A stretch of DNA of 64,000 bases from Flavobacteriales bacterium UBA2104 (GTDB lineage: Bacteria > Bacteroidota > Bacteroidia > Flavobacteriales_D > Crocinitomicaceae): assembly GCA_002331485.1 (NCBI GenBank), contig DCYS01000033.1, positions 62,001 to 126,000 of the forward strand, in the 5' to 3' direction. Below the pieces are notes generated by a model. It was given only the letters and a program-made list of their open reading frames with translations, ran no database searches and had not been told where the DNA came from. Positions within the stretch are counted from its first letter, which is position 1, and every line of letters begins with the position of its first letter. Shown piece by piece: positions 17,586-26,316 of this stretch. Made by a program: the position numbers and the translations under genes.

Positions 17586-19928
17586 ATGTTTAAAGTGAAG
17601 ACATATAAGTTAATATTAGTTCTCTTTTTATTCTTTTCAAATTTCGTTTCAGCTCAACAAGTTTCGGTATCTGGAACGATCAAGGATGGTACAAATGGAG
17701 AGGATCTTTTCGGTGCGTCTGTAGTTGTTAAAGAGTTGACCAATACAGGAGCACGGACAAATGCTTACGGTTTTTATTCGCTTTCTGTCCCTGCTGGACA
17801 ATACACCTTGATCTACAGAAATGTCGGTTTCGAGAATCAAGTATTAGAAGTCAACCTAACAAAGGATACTACTATAAATATTGAACTAGGAGTCCCTACT
17901 GAAGTGCAAGAGATGGATGAGGTTGTGATCACTTCAAAGAAAGAGAATAGCAATATTACTTCAGCTCAGATGGAGGTAACTCGCCTGAATCCAAAAGACA
18001 TTGAAACTATTCCGATTCTGTTTGGAGAACAGGATATTATGAAAACCTTGCAGTTAACCCCAGGGGTTAAAGGAGCAGGAGAAGGAAATGCTGGTTTTTT
18101 CGTTCGTGGAGGTGGAGCTGACCAAAATTTGATTCTCTTAGATGAATCTACAGTTTACAATGCTTCACACTTACTCGGATTCTTTTCTGTTTTCAACTCA
18201 GATGCAATTAAAGACGTTGCTTTATATAAGTCAGGTATTCCTGCAGAATACGGAGGAAGAGCTTCTTCGGTAATGGATGTAAAGATGAGAGATGGTAACA
18301 ACAAGAAATTTGAAGCCTCAGGTGGTATTGGACTGATTTCCTCTAGGCTAACAGTTGAAGGTCCTATCGTAAGAGATAAAGGATCTTTTATTGTTTCGGG
18401 AAGAAGAAGTTATGCGGATATATTCCTCCCTCTAGCACCTAATATGGATCTTGATAACACAAAGCTTTATTTCTATGATCTAAATGCGAAGGCTAATTAT
18501 CAACTGGGTGAAAAAGACCGGATTTATTTGTCTGGTTATTTCGGTAGAGATGATTTTTTACTAGATAATCAATTTGGCTTTGATTGGGGGAATCAAACTG
18601 GTACGTTACGTTGGAATCATATCTTTTCTGATAAATTATTCTCAAATACGTCTTTTATTTATAGTAAGTTCGACTATCAATTCACAATTGGTTCAGGAGA
18701 TGATGGATTTGGAATTCGCTCATCGATAAGAGATTTTAATTTGAAGCAAGATTTCTCTTACTTCTTGAACTCCAATAACACGATAAAATATGGATTCAAT
18801 GGGATTCATCATACATTCGAACCAGGAGTCCTTGAGAGTGGAGCCAATGTCGGCTTTAATCAAATCGAATTGAGCAAACGTCGTGCACTTGAGTTGGGTG
18901 CATACATTCAGAATGAACAAAAAGTTGGAAACCGCTGGGCATTCATGTATGGATTGAGGTATTCAGGATTTAATTACATGGGTGAGGGTACAGCTTATGT
19001 ATACGATGACGAAGGGCAAGTCGTAGAAGAAACTTCATATGACCCTTGGGAATCTATCAAATATTATCAAGGTTTTGAACCTAGAGCGAGTGCTAATTAT
19101 ATTATCAATGAAAAAAGTTCGGTAAAGGCTGGATACAACAGAATCTATCAATACATCCACCAACTTTCTAATACAACAACAAGTAGTCCAACAGATGTTT
19201 GGGTTCCAACATCTAATAACGTAAAGCCTCAGATCGGTGATCAGATCGCAGTTGGATATTATCGAAACTTTGACAACAATACCTATAAACTATCTGTGGA
19301 AACTTATTATAAGTGGTTGCAGAATCAGATCGATTATAAACCAAATGCTAATCTCATTTTGAATGAACAAGTTGAAAGTGAATTGGTCTATGGTAGAGGT
19401 AGAGCTTATGGGGTGGAATTTCAATTGAAGAAAACAAAAGGGGATTTTACAGGATGGATCAATTATACATTGTCGAGAGCATTGCGTCAGTTTGATGATA
19501 TCGATAATGGTCAGGAGTTTTCTGCCAGACAAGACCGTATTCATGATCTTACTGTAGTTTTGACTTACAAGATCAAAGACAAGTTTGTTCTCAGTTCAAG
19601 TTTCACTTATTACACTGGTGATGCTGTGACATTCCCGAGTGCTCAATATAGTTATGATGGATATGACGTTCCTTACGTGGGACAACGAAACGGAAATAGA
19701 TTGCCAGATTATCACCGATTAGACCTTGGATTTACCTGGTATCTTAAAGATAGAAAACACCTTGAACAAAGTCTAAACTTCTCTATTTATAACGTTTACA
19801 ACAGAGAAAATGCGTTCTCAGTGCGTTTTACAGATAATTATGAAGGGTTTGAAGGACAAACTGTCGCTGTTCAAACAGCTTTGTTTAAGTTGATTCCTTC
19901 AATAACGTGGAACTTTAAAATTAAATAA
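17586..19928 (+). CDS. TonB-dependent outer membrane receptor with carboxypeptidase-regulatory-like N-terminus
   Basis: 780 residues. Signal peptide (about 1-23, ending FVSAQQ), a carboxypeptidase-D-regulatory-like beta domain (about 25-105, VSGTIKDGTNGEDLFGASV), a plug domain (about 110-240, with FFVRGGGADQNLILLD and PAEYGGRASSVMDV) and a beta-barrel to the C-terminus, ending in the aromatic SITWNFKIK. The regulatory-like domain is typical of SusC-like and related Bacteroidota receptors, but there is no SusD partner. The next gene, one base away, is a DUF4249 lipoprotein, a common companion of such receptors. Substrate unknown. Confidence 0.92.
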   Translation: MFKVKTYKLILVLFLFFSNFVSAQQVSVSGTIKDGTNGEDLFGASVVVKELTNTGARTNAYGFYSLSVPAGQYTLIYRNVGFENQVLEVNLTKDTTINIELGVPTEVQEMDEVVITSKKENSNITSAQMEVTRLNPKDIETIPILFGEQDIMKTLQLTPGVKGAGEGNAGFFVRGGGADQNLILLDESTVYNASHLLGFFSVFNSDAIKDVALYKSGIPAEYGGRASSVMDVKMRDGNNKKFEASGGIGLISSRLTVEGPIVRDKGSFIVSGRRSYADIFLPLAPNMDLDNTKLYFYDLNAKANYQLGEKDRIYLSGYFGRDDFLLDNQFGFDWGNQTGTLRWNHIFSDKLFSNTSFIYSKFDYQFTIGSGDDGFGIRSSIRDFNLKQDFSYFLNSNNTIKYGFNGIHHTFEPGVLESGANVGFNQIELSKRRALELGAYIQNEQKVGNRWAFMYGLRYSGFNYMGEGTAYVYDDEGQVVEETSYDPWESIKYYQGFEPRASANYIINEKSSVKAGYNRIYQYIHQLSNTTTSSPTDVWVPTSNNVKPQIGDQIAVGYYRNFDNNTYKLSVETYYKWLQNQIDYKPNANLILNEQVESELVYGRGRAYGVEFQLKKTKGDFTGWINYTLSRALRQFDDIDNGQEFSARQDRIHDLTVVLTYKIKDKFVLSSSFTYYTGDAVTFPSAQYSYDGYDVPYVGQRNGNRLPDYHRLDLGFTWYLKDRKHLEQSLNFSIYNVYNRENAFSVRFTDNYEGFEGQTVAVQTALFKLIPSITWNFKIK

Positions 19929-19929
19929 G

Positions 19930-20727
19930 ATGAAACTGCCTAATATTTTATTCATAATCTCTGGGTTCTTCATAGTTCTATCTTGTGATAAAAAAATTGA
20001 TCTAGAAGTCAATGATGTTGAACCACAATTGGTGATTGAAGCAAATTACGATGCGATAAAAGAAGAGGTACGTGTTAGAATTACCAAGTCGGTAAATGTT
20101 TTTGCTACATCAGATTTTCCAACGGTTGGAGGAGCTCAAGTTGAAATTGTAGATGGGAATGGTGCTGCCACTCCGTTGGTTGACCAAGGAAATGGTGTAT
20201 ATCTTTTAGAGAACTATGTTCCAGATTTTGGTACGAATTACACTGTGAATGTGGTTGTTGAGGGTCAGTCTTATCAAACTTCAGATATGCTTCCTTCTGT
20301 AGTTGCGATAGATTCGCTGACGCAAGAGTTTCAGGAGCAAAGTCTTTTCGGAGATGAAGGGTATATTGTTTACACGAACTTTTCTGATCCACAGACAAAC
20401 AATTACTATAGAGCAAATCGAATTGTGAATGGCGATTCTCTAACAGATCTAGGTGAACAATTCATTTTTGACGATGGGTTTTCAAATGGTAATAGTCAGG
20501 CTGTACCCTTTTTCAGTACAAGACACGAAGTAGGAGATACAATTATCGTTCAACTAATTTCGTATAGTGAACATTCCTTTGATTATTATGACCAATTATT
20601 TGAAATTGCTGGAGAATCGGGGCAAAGTGCCGCACCAGCAAATCCAGAGTATAGTTGGACCAATAATGCTCTAGGTCATTTCGCAGCTTATGGCTATGAT
20701 GTGGATACCATCATAATTCAGGAATAG
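19930..20727 (+). CDS. DUF4249-type lipoprotein paired with the TonB receptor
   Basis: 265 residues with a lipoprotein signal peptide; the lipobox is FIVLSC, with Cys at about position 20. The mature part begins DKKIDLEVNDVEPQLVIEA and continues with Ig-like beta strands (VGGAQVEIVDGNG, NYTVNVVVEGQSY), as in the DUF4249 family. Starts one base after the receptor stop, so the two are co-translated. By analogy with SusD-like lids it may sit over the receptor on the cell surface, but that role is inferred. Confidence 0.8.
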   Translation: MKLPNILFIISGFFIVLSCDKKIDLEVNDVEPQLVIEANYDAIKEEVRVRITKSVNVFATSDFPTVGGAQVEIVDGNGAATPLVDQGNGVYLLENYVPDFGTNYTVNVVVEGQSYQTSDMLPSVVAIDSLTQEFQEQSLFGDEGYIVYTNFSDPQTNNYYRANRIVNGDSLTDLGEQFIFDDGFSNGNSQAVPFFSTRHEVGDTIIVQLISYSEHSFDYYDQLFEIAGESGQSAAPANPEYSWTNNALGHFAAYGYDVDTIIIQE

Positions 20728-20802
20728 AAGTCATCTGGGAGACTGTTGAAAACTCTTAATAATACTTAACGCTTTGTTAATGTTAAGCACTTGTGAAAGG
20801 CT

Positions 20803-20810
20803 TAATTTTG
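20803..20810 (+). promoter_or_regulatory. -7 box (TAATTTTG) for the T9SS repeat protein
   Basis: Exact TAnnTTTG match 23 bases before the chosen ATG at 20834. A TTTG at 20773-20776 is 26 bp upstream, slightly beyond normal -33 spacing, and lies within an imperfect dyad CTTAAC...GTTAAG (20765-20787). The box lies downstream of an alternative ATG at 20774, which argues against that start. Confidence 0.55.
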
Positions 20811-20833
20811 CATCAAATCTAAATAACTTAAAA

Positions 20834-23425
20834 ATGAAGAAAATTTACTTATTGGCGGTTCTTTTAATAGCAAATTACGGTTTGTCTCAAACTGTTCTCT
20901 ATCAAGAGAGCTTTGAGACTAATACTAATGGAACCAATTATAATACGAATCCAGCAGAATTCTCAGACGGAACAGGAGACTTTTTTACTAGAACTGATGG
21001 TACGGATATCACAACAAGTTACGAAGTAACGAATATAGATGGATCGTTCTATTTTGCAGCAATGGATATAGACGGAGACCAGCCAGTGACGCCAGTTGTT
21101 TTGAGTACTACTCAAATTGGTGTGAACGGATTATCTGATGTTGATTTCTCGATCAATCTTGCAGAAGATGATGATGGGACAAATCAAGATTGGGATGATG
21201 CAGATTATTTACATATCACTTATTCTATTGATGGTGGTGCTCAACAGAACCTGATCTGGGTTGAAAACGACGGTACAACATTTAACGGTGTTCCTCTAAT
21301 TGATACGGATTTTGATGGTACTGGAGATGGTGCAGAAATAACTTCAGTTTTCACAACCTACACTGAGAATATAACATTGTCAGCTAATTCAACAATTCAG
21401 TTTTTTGTTGAAACAAATGTTAATTCAGGAGATGAGGATATTGCCATTGATAATATTGTAGTTACGGCAAACCCTACTGGACCTTATATTTCTGTAAGTC
21501 CAACGAGCTTGACAGGTTTTCAACAGTTTGTAGGTACTCCAAGTGCAGAGCAAACATTTGAAGTAAGTGGTGTAAACCTTACAGCTGATATAGATCTAAC
21601 CGTTACTGGTGATTACGAAATTTCTACAACAAGCGGAACTGGCTTCGCAAATACATTAACTTTAACTCAGACAGCAGGTACTGTAAATGCAACAACTATC
21701 TATGTAAGATTGAATGGAACAGTTGCGCAATCTCCATCTAATGGTGATGTAACAGCTTCTTCTGCTGGTGCGACAAACCAAGTAGTAACTCTTGAAGGAG
21801 AGATTCTTACTGCAACTCCAACTGTTTTTGTTACTCCTGCTTCCTTAAGTGGATTCTCTCACTTTGTTGGAACGCCATCAGCTGAACAAACAATTGAGGT
21901 ATCAGGACAATTCTTAACGAATGATATTATTGTTACTGCACCTGCAGAATATGAAGTTTCTTTAACCTCTGGAAGTGGTTTTGGAGCATCGGTAACTTTA
22001 ACACAGAGTGGAGGTGATGTAAATCCTACGACTGTATATGTAAGATTGAATGGATCAGTTGCAGACTACACTCAAACTGGAGATATAGTTGTGTCTTCTA
22101 TTGGTGCAACTGATGAAAATGTTGCTTTAGATGGAGAAACTCTTGATTATACACCTTACACAATTGGTGAAGTAACAACAAACGACGCGGATCTTAGACC
22201 AGATTCACTTGATGTATATGTTTCATTAAAAGGTATCGTTCATTGTATTGATTTTGATGGTAATGCCGGTTACAGCTTTACTATTATTGATAGTAATAAT
22301 GATGGAATTAACGTTTTCAATTTTAATGATGTTGATGGTTACGTAGTTACAGAAGGTGATTCAATTACTGTAAATGGTCAAATCGATTTCTTTAATGGTT
22401 TAACTCAAATTTTTGCTGAAGAGATCGTTCTTGAGACACAAGGAAATCCAACTCAAACTCCAATGGTAGTAACTGCTTTGGATGAATCAACTGAAAGTCA
22501 GTACATTACTTTGGAGAACTTGACATTAGTAAATAATGAAACAACTTGGCCATCTAATGGTAATGTTGATGTAACTGATGGAAACAATACTTTTGTGATC
22601 AGAATTGATGGAGACTCTCCATTGGCAGGAACGAATACGCCAAATGGTCCTTTCGATGCGACTGGATTAGGAGGTCAGTTTGATAATAGTGGAGCACCTT
22701 TTGATGCGGGATATCAATTATTCCCTTGTTCTATCAACCCATTATGTAACGTAGATGTAACAACTGCAACAACCAATGCAACTGCAACAGCAAATGCATC
22801 TGGAACTGGTGTTACTTATCAGTGGATCGATTGTGATAACAATAATGCACCAATCAGTGGTGAAACTGATCAATCATTTACTGCAACTACAACCGGTAAC
22901 TATGCAGTAGTAATTACAGATGGACAGTGTGTTGATACTTCTGACTGTGTAAATCTAGAAGTATGTAATGTAGATGTTACAACAACTACTACAGATGTTA
23001 CTATTGAGGCAAATGCTGCAGGACTTACTTACCAGTGGATCGATTGCGATAACAATGATGCTCCAATTAGTGGAGAAACTGGGCAGTCGTATACAGCTAC
23101 GTCTAATGGTAACTACGCAGTAATTGTAACAGACGGACTTTGTGCTGATACTTCTGACTGTGTTACGATTAATACTATTGCTGTTGAAGAGGAACATCTT
23201 GTATTATCTGTATATCCAAATCCTGTGAAGGATCAATTGACGATCAATGCAACTGGTTCTGCAATTGAAACAGTTAAGATCGTTACTGTAACTGGAAAAA
23301 CAGTTGCTGTAATTGCAGTTGAAGGAGAATCAACAAAGATCAATACTTCAAACTGGAAAACGGGTGTTTACTTCATTGAAGTAAATACACTAAATGGATC
23401 TAAAATTGTGAAAGTGATCAAGTAA
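20834..23425 (+). CDS. Large secreted multidomain repeat protein with T9SS sorting domain
   Basis: 863 residues from the ATG that gives MKKIYLLAVLLIANYGLSQ, a clear signal peptide; the frame is open to 20774 but a -7 box lies between. Next comes a beta-sandwich region (about 20-215), then two ~112-residue repeats opening PTSLTGFQQFVGTPSAEQ and PASLSGFSHFVGTPSAEQ, then an OB-fold-like segment (VSLKGIVHCIDFDGNAGYSF, ITVNGQIDFFNGLTQIF), two 73-residue repeats (CNVDVTT..., TYQWIDCDNN) and a T9SS type A sorting domain (VYPNPVKDQLTINATG). The OB-like module also occurs in secreted nucleases, but no nuclease domain is visible. Surface adhesin or matrix protein is the cautious guess. A terminator follows. 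Confidence 0.82.
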   Translation: MKKIYLLAVLLIANYGLSQTVLYQESFETNTNGTNYNTNPAEFSDGTGDFFTRTDGTDITTSYEVTNIDGSFYFAAMDIDGDQPVTPVVLSTTQIGVNGLSDVDFSINLAEDDDGTNQDWDDADYLHITYSIDGGAQQNLIWVENDGTTFNGVPLIDTDFDGTGDGAEITSVFTTYTENITLSANSTIQFFVETNVNSGDEDIAIDNIVVTANPTGPYISVSPTSLTGFQQFVGTPSAEQTFEVSGVNLTADIDLTVTGDYEISTTSGTGFANTLTLTQTAGTVNATTIYVRLNGTVAQSPSNGDVTASSAGATNQVVTLEGEILTATPTVFVTPASLSGFSHFVGTPSAEQTIEVSGQFLTNDIIVTAPAEYEVSLTSGSGFGASVTLTQSGGDVNPTTVYVRLNGSVADYTQTGDIVVSSIGATDENVALDGETLDYTPYTIGEVTTNDADLRPDSLDVYVSLKGIVHCIDFDGNAGYSFTIIDSNNDGINVFNFNDVDGYVVTEGDSITVNGQIDFFNGLTQIFAEEIVLETQGNPTQTPMVVTALDESTESQYITLENLTLVNNETTWPSNGNVDVTDGNNTFVIRIDGDSPLAGTNTPNGPFDATGLGGQFDNSGAPFDAGYQLFPCSINPLCNVDVTTATTNATATANASGTGVTYQWIDCDNNNAPISGETDQSFTATTTGNYAVVITDGQCVDTSDCVNLEVCNVDVTTTTTDVTIEANAAGLTYQWIDCDNNDAPISGETGQSYTATSNGNYAVIVTDGLCADTSDCVTINTIAVEEEHLVLSVYPNPVKDQLTINATGSAIETVKIVTVTGKTVAVIAVEGESTKINTSNWKTGVYFIEVNTLNGSKIVKVIK
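21500..22150 (+). repeat. Two tandem ~336-bp coding repeats
   Basis: The second copy begins 336 bp (112 codons) after the first (21500 and 21836). Both encode P-[TA]-S-L-[TS]-GF..FVGTPSAEQT, YE[IV]S, a threonine-rich strand and YVRLNG. The repeats are divergent at DNA level, so the duplication is old. Confidence 0.75.
22745..23176 (+). repeat. Two tandem 219-bp coding repeats
   Basis: Copies at 22745 and 22964 are 73 codons apart and keep CNVDVTT, TYQWIDCDNN, APISGET, GNYAV and DTSDCV. Paired cysteines in each copy suggest a disulphide-stabilised Ig-like module. Confidence 0.8.
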
Positions 23426-23447
23426 TCACTGGAATAATTAATATATT

Positions 23448-23477
23448 AAGGCTCGGTTTTTACCGGGCCTTTTTTTT
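23448..23477 (+). terminator. Intrinsic terminator after the T9SS repeat protein
   Basis: A 10-bp stem (23448-23457 with 23462-23471, one T-G pair) around a TTTT loop runs into a T tract at 23470-23477. Confidence 0.88.
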
Positions 23478-23510
23478 GAACTTTAGTTTATATTTATTGT
23501 TTTCAGATTG

Positions 23511-24305
23511 ATGACACAAAACGAACGACTTTCAATTACTGTATTAGGAACGGGGACATCTCAAGGAGTTCCTGTGATAGGATGTCAATGTGAAGTTTGT
23601 CAATCTACTGATCCAAAAGACAAGCGACTGAGAAGTTCGATCATGTTTTCTTATAAAGGAGAAAACTATGTAGTAGATACAGGACCTGATTTTAGACAGC
23701 AAATGTTGAGAGAGGATGTTCGATCACTCAAAGCTGTTTTGTATACCCATTCACACAAAGATCACATTGCTGGAATGGATGATGTACGATCATTTAACTT
23801 TCTGGAGCGAAGAGATATGGAGTTGTTTTGTAATGAACAGACAGAGGAAGCGTTGAGGCGAGAGTTCTACTATGCTTTTGAGCAAAATAAATATCCAGGT
23901 GTTCCTAACGTAAATATTAACAATATCAGCACTGAAGATTTTAGACTTCCTAATGGACTTAATGTTACTCCAATTAAAGTCTATCACTACAAGATGCCTG
24001 TTTTAGGCTTTAGGATAGGTGATTTTGCTTATTTGACTGACGTAAAGACTATTCCAGAAGAAGAAATGGAGAAATTGAGAGGAGTGAAAATGTTGATCCT
24101 TGATTGTTTAAGAGAAAAAGAACATATTTCTCACCTGAACCTTAAAGAAGCATTAGAGATGATTGATGTTTTGCAGCCAGATCAAACCTATTTGACTCAT
24201 ATATCACATTTGTTTGATACACATGATGGAATTTGCTCGAAGCTCCCAGAAGGAGTAGAGCCCGCCTATGATGGTTTGAAATTATCGATTGATTTGAAAC
24301 ACTGA
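23511..24305 (+). CDS. Metallo-beta-lactamase-fold hydrolase, PhnP-like phosphodiesterase
   Basis: 264 residues from the ATG at 23511; a TTG three bases earlier is in frame but less likely. LGTGTSQGVPVIGCQC and the THSHKDHIAGMDDVR metal motif mark the PhnP / phosphoribosyl cyclic phosphate phosphodiesterase branch of the fold. VDTGPDFRQQ, TYLTHISH and a CxxC (CQCEVC) near the N-terminus fit as well. No phn operon is nearby, so the physiological substrate is open. Cytosolic, no signal peptide. Confidence 0.85.
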   Translation: MTQNERLSITVLGTGTSQGVPVIGCQCEVCQSTDPKDKRLRSSIMFSYKGENYVVDTGPDFRQQMLREDVRSLKAVLYTHSHKDHIAGMDDVRSFNFLERRDMELFCNEQTEEALRREFYYAFEQNKYPGVPNVNINNISTEDFRLPNGLNVTPIKVYHYKMPVLGFRIGDFAYLTDVKTIPEEEMEKLRGVKMLILDCLREKEHISHLNLKEALEMIDVLQPDQTYLTHISHLFDTHDGICSKLPEGVEPAYDGLKLSIDLKH

Positions 24306-24429
24306 TATTTATCATAAATATCTATTTTTTATCAAGAAATTAACATTGTGCTCTTGAAAATATTTGTAACCTTGTTGAAAGTGCACCGTAAGATGGTGTA
24401 GTTTTACTTAAAACATAAAAATTTTAATT

Positions 24430-25326
24430 ATGAAAAAAACAATTATTGCTGTTGCGGCATTGCTTTTTGGAGCAGGTGCTTATGCACAAGATGGTGAAAA
24501 AGTTTATTTGCCAGAAGCTGAAGATTGGGCGATCGGTATCGATGCGACTCCATTCTTGTCTTATTTTGGTAATTTCATAGGAGGTACAGATGCTAACGCT
24601 GCACCAACTTGGAACTTCTTAACGAACAATCAGACGATTACTGGTAAGTACTTTACGTCTGCTGACATGGCTTATCGTGGGAACCTTCGTTTAGGTTTTG
24701 GATCAGCTTCAATGACTAACATGGTTGCAGACAGAGCTTCTACAGCTACTGTTGATTATCCAGATCTTCCAGACATGGTTGAGAACAACATGAAGGCTTC
24801 GTTTACGAACATTGGACTTTCTGGTGGTATCGAGTACCGTAAAGGTAATGGAAGACTACAAGGATTCTACGGAGGTGAATTAGGTATCTCATTTGCTTCT
24901 TCATCAGAGTCTTACACTTATGGAAATGAGTTGACAATTCCTTCTGCTTCAAATCCTGTATCTGTTGATGCAGCTGATGATTTTGGAGGAAACATCACTA
25001 CGGATCCATACGGTAACGCTGCACGTGTTATTGAATCTAAAAACGGTTCAACTTTTGGAATTGGAGTTAGAGGATTTATCGGAGCTGAGTACTTCGTTCT
25101 TCCTAAGCTTTCAATCGGAGGTGAATTTGGTTGGGGTCTTGGTTTCACTTCAAACGGTGGATCTTCTTCAACAATCGAATCAGTTGGTTCAAACACAAAC
25201 GGTGATTTCTCTGTAGAGCAGATCACTCAAGAAAATGCAGGTTCTTCGAACTTCGGTATTGATACTGATGTGAATAACTCAATTTTCGGAACTGCAGGTT
25301 CTATCCGTTTGACTTTCCACTTCTAA
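24430..25326 (+). CDS. Probable abundant outer membrane beta-barrel protein
   Basis: 298 residues. Signal peptide MKKTIIAVAALLFGAGAYAQ, then alternating amphipathic strands (YRGNLRLGFGSASM, FTNIGLSGGIEYRKG, LQGFYGGELGISFA, VLPKLSIGGEFGWGLGFT) ending SIRLTFHF, the C-terminal aromatic signature of OMPs. Codons such as CGT, AAC, GGT and TTC are used more here than in neighbours, which suggests high expression. A near-match -7 box (AATATTTG, 24359-24366) precedes it, and a small CACC/GGTG hairpin (24384-24398) lies in the presumed leader. A terminator follows. Specific function not recognised. Confidence 0.75.
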   Translation: MKKTIIAVAALLFGAGAYAQDGEKVYLPEAEDWAIGIDATPFLSYFGNFIGGTDANAAPTWNFLTNNQTITGKYFTSADMAYRGNLRLGFGSASMTNMVADRASTATVDYPDLPDMVENNMKASFTNIGLSGGIEYRKGNGRLQGFYGGELGISFASSSESYTYGNELTIPSASNPVSVDAADDFGGNITTDPYGNAARVIESKNGSTFGIGVRGFIGAEYFVLPKLSIGGEFGWGLGFTSNGGSSSTIESVGSNTNGDFSVEQITQENAGSSNFGIDTDVNNSIFGTAGSIRLTFHF

Positions 25327-25350
25327 GAAGTAAGAAAAACGATATACGAA

Positions 25351-25379
25351 AGGTCGCTCATTGGAGCGGCCTTTTTTTG
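25351..25379 (+). terminator. Intrinsic terminator after the outer membrane protein
   Basis: AGGTCGCTC (25351-25359) pairs with GAGCGGCCT (25364-25372) around a four-base loop, followed by a T run to 25378. Confidence 0.88.
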
Positions 25380-25387
25380 TATATTTG
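25361..25387 (+). promoter_or_regulatory. Promoter for the FKBP lipoprotein gene, overlapping the terminator
   Basis: TTG at 25361-25363 and TATATTTG at 25380-25387 are separated by 16 bp, close to the Bacteroidota TTG-N17-23-TAnnTTTG pattern. The -33 element lies in the loop and right arm of the preceding terminator. Confidence 0.6.
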
Positions 25388-25405
25388 ATTTTTAATCTTT
25401 TAATT

Positions 25406-25864
25406 ATGAATAAATACTACTTTGTTATTCTAGTTTCGATCTTCTTAAGTTCATGTAATAAAGGTCTAACTCCAGAAGAGCAGTTAGAGGAGGATATCTC
25501 TATAATCAAACAATACATTCAGGATAACGGACTTGAAGCAGAGGAAACATCCTCAGGTTTACATTATGTAATAAATGATCTTGGTACAGGTAATTACCCA
25601 CAGCAAACTGATGATGTGAGAGTAAGGTACAAAGGTTATTTTACAGATGGAGGTGTTTTTGATGAAAGTGATGCAGCTGGAATTACTTTTAATCTTCAAG
25701 GGGTTATTGCTGGATGGACTGAAGGGATACCAAAATTCAAAGAAGGAGGAGAAGGGATCCTTCTAATTCCTTCTGGATTGGCATACGGGGAATCAGGTAG
25801 CGGTTCAATCCCTCCAAACACAGTACTTATCTTTGATGTGAACTTATTGGATATCGTCGAGTAA
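25406..25864 (+). CDS. FKBP-type peptidyl-prolyl isomerase lipoprotein
   Basis: 152 residues from the ATG at 25406, which gives MNKYYFVILVSIFLSSC, a lipoprotein signal with the lipobox Cys at 17. An upstream in-frame start at 25361 falls in the terminator and is rejected. The mature part has a short helical linker and one FKBP domain (about 65-152: VRVRYKGYFTDGGVFDES, GWTEGIPKFKEGGEG, LIPSGLAYGESGSGSIPPNTVLIFDVNLL). Likely periplasmic folding of exported proteins, anchored to a membrane. GldI of gliding bacteria is a similar lipoprotein, but orthology cannot be claimed. Confidence 0.88.
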   Translation: MNKYYFVILVSIFLSSCNKGLTPEEQLEEDISIIKQYIQDNGLEAEETSSGLHYVINDLGTGNYPQQTDDVRVRYKGYFTDGGVFDESDAAGITFNLQGVIAGWTEGIPKFKEGGEGILLIPSGLAYGESGSGSIPPNTVLIFDVNLLDIVE

Positions 25865-25918
25865 ATTTGGAATTCTAGACATTTCTTATTATACTGTAGT
25901 GAATCAAAAAACAATCCA

Positions 25919-26152
25919 ATGAACTACAGTAAAGAAATGTACAAACAAAAATTGAATGAATTCTTTAACAGACATGATCAATCGAAATTACATCTAGTCG
26001 ATAAAATTGCAGATCAATTTCCAGATCAACAAGAGGAAGTTTTTAAACATCTTACAGCTATTTACGCTAAGAAAGAAGGTACAGATGATGTTATTATTTC
26101 TGAAGATTCAATTTTCTCAGTTCCAACTGGGGCAAATTCAGGAATTGCATAA
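25919..26152 (+). CDS. Small conserved-looking hypothetical protein, 77 residues
   Basis: Begins MNYSKEMYKQKLNEFFNRH and continues with an amphipathic helical core (LHLVDKIADQFPDQQEEVFKHLTAIYAKKEG) and an acidic tail with VIISEDSIFSVPTG. No signal or membrane segment. It has an ATG start, its own downstream terminator and good codon use, so it is a real gene; I do not recognise a function. Confidence 0.7.
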   Translation: MNYSKEMYKQKLNEFFNRHDQSKLHLVDKIADQFPDQQEEVFKHLTAIYAKKEGTDDVIISEDSIFSVPTGANSGIA

Positions 26153-26174
26153 TATCTGATCAAATAAATTCGTT

Positions 26175-26197
26175 AAGGTCCGAGAGGGCCTTTTTTT
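26175..26197 (+). terminator. Intrinsic terminator with GAGA tetraloop
   Basis: AAGGTCC (26175-26181) pairs with GGGCCTT (26186-26192) around GAGA, a stable GNRA loop, followed by seven T residues. Confidence 0.85.
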
Positions 26198-26304
26198 GTG
26201 AGAAAAATGTTGATAACTGAATCAACGACTGTTGATTATCAGTATTAATTATCCTTAAATTTAAGTTTAAGGCCAAGAGTGAAATTCTTTCCTCTGGGAA
26301 TGAC

Positions 26305-26312
26305 TAAATTTG
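26305..26312 (+). promoter_or_regulatory. -7 box (TAAATTTG) four bases before the TPR gene ATG
   Basis: Exact TAnnTTTG match. The ATG at 26317 follows after TTTT only, the same N4 spacing as at the his leader and blaI, so a leaderless transcript is possible. No TTG at -33 distance was seen. Confidence 0.55.
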
Positions 26313-26316
26313 TTTT

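Noticed and set aside
20774..20833. Upstream extension of the T9SS repeat protein
   Set aside because: A -7 promoter box (20803-20810) lies inside it, and the ATG at 20834 gives a clean signal peptide.
24384..24398. Small CACC/GGTG hairpin before the outer membrane protein gene
   Set aside because: Four or five pairs only; not enough for a riboswitch or regulatory RNA call, so it is mentioned only with the gene.
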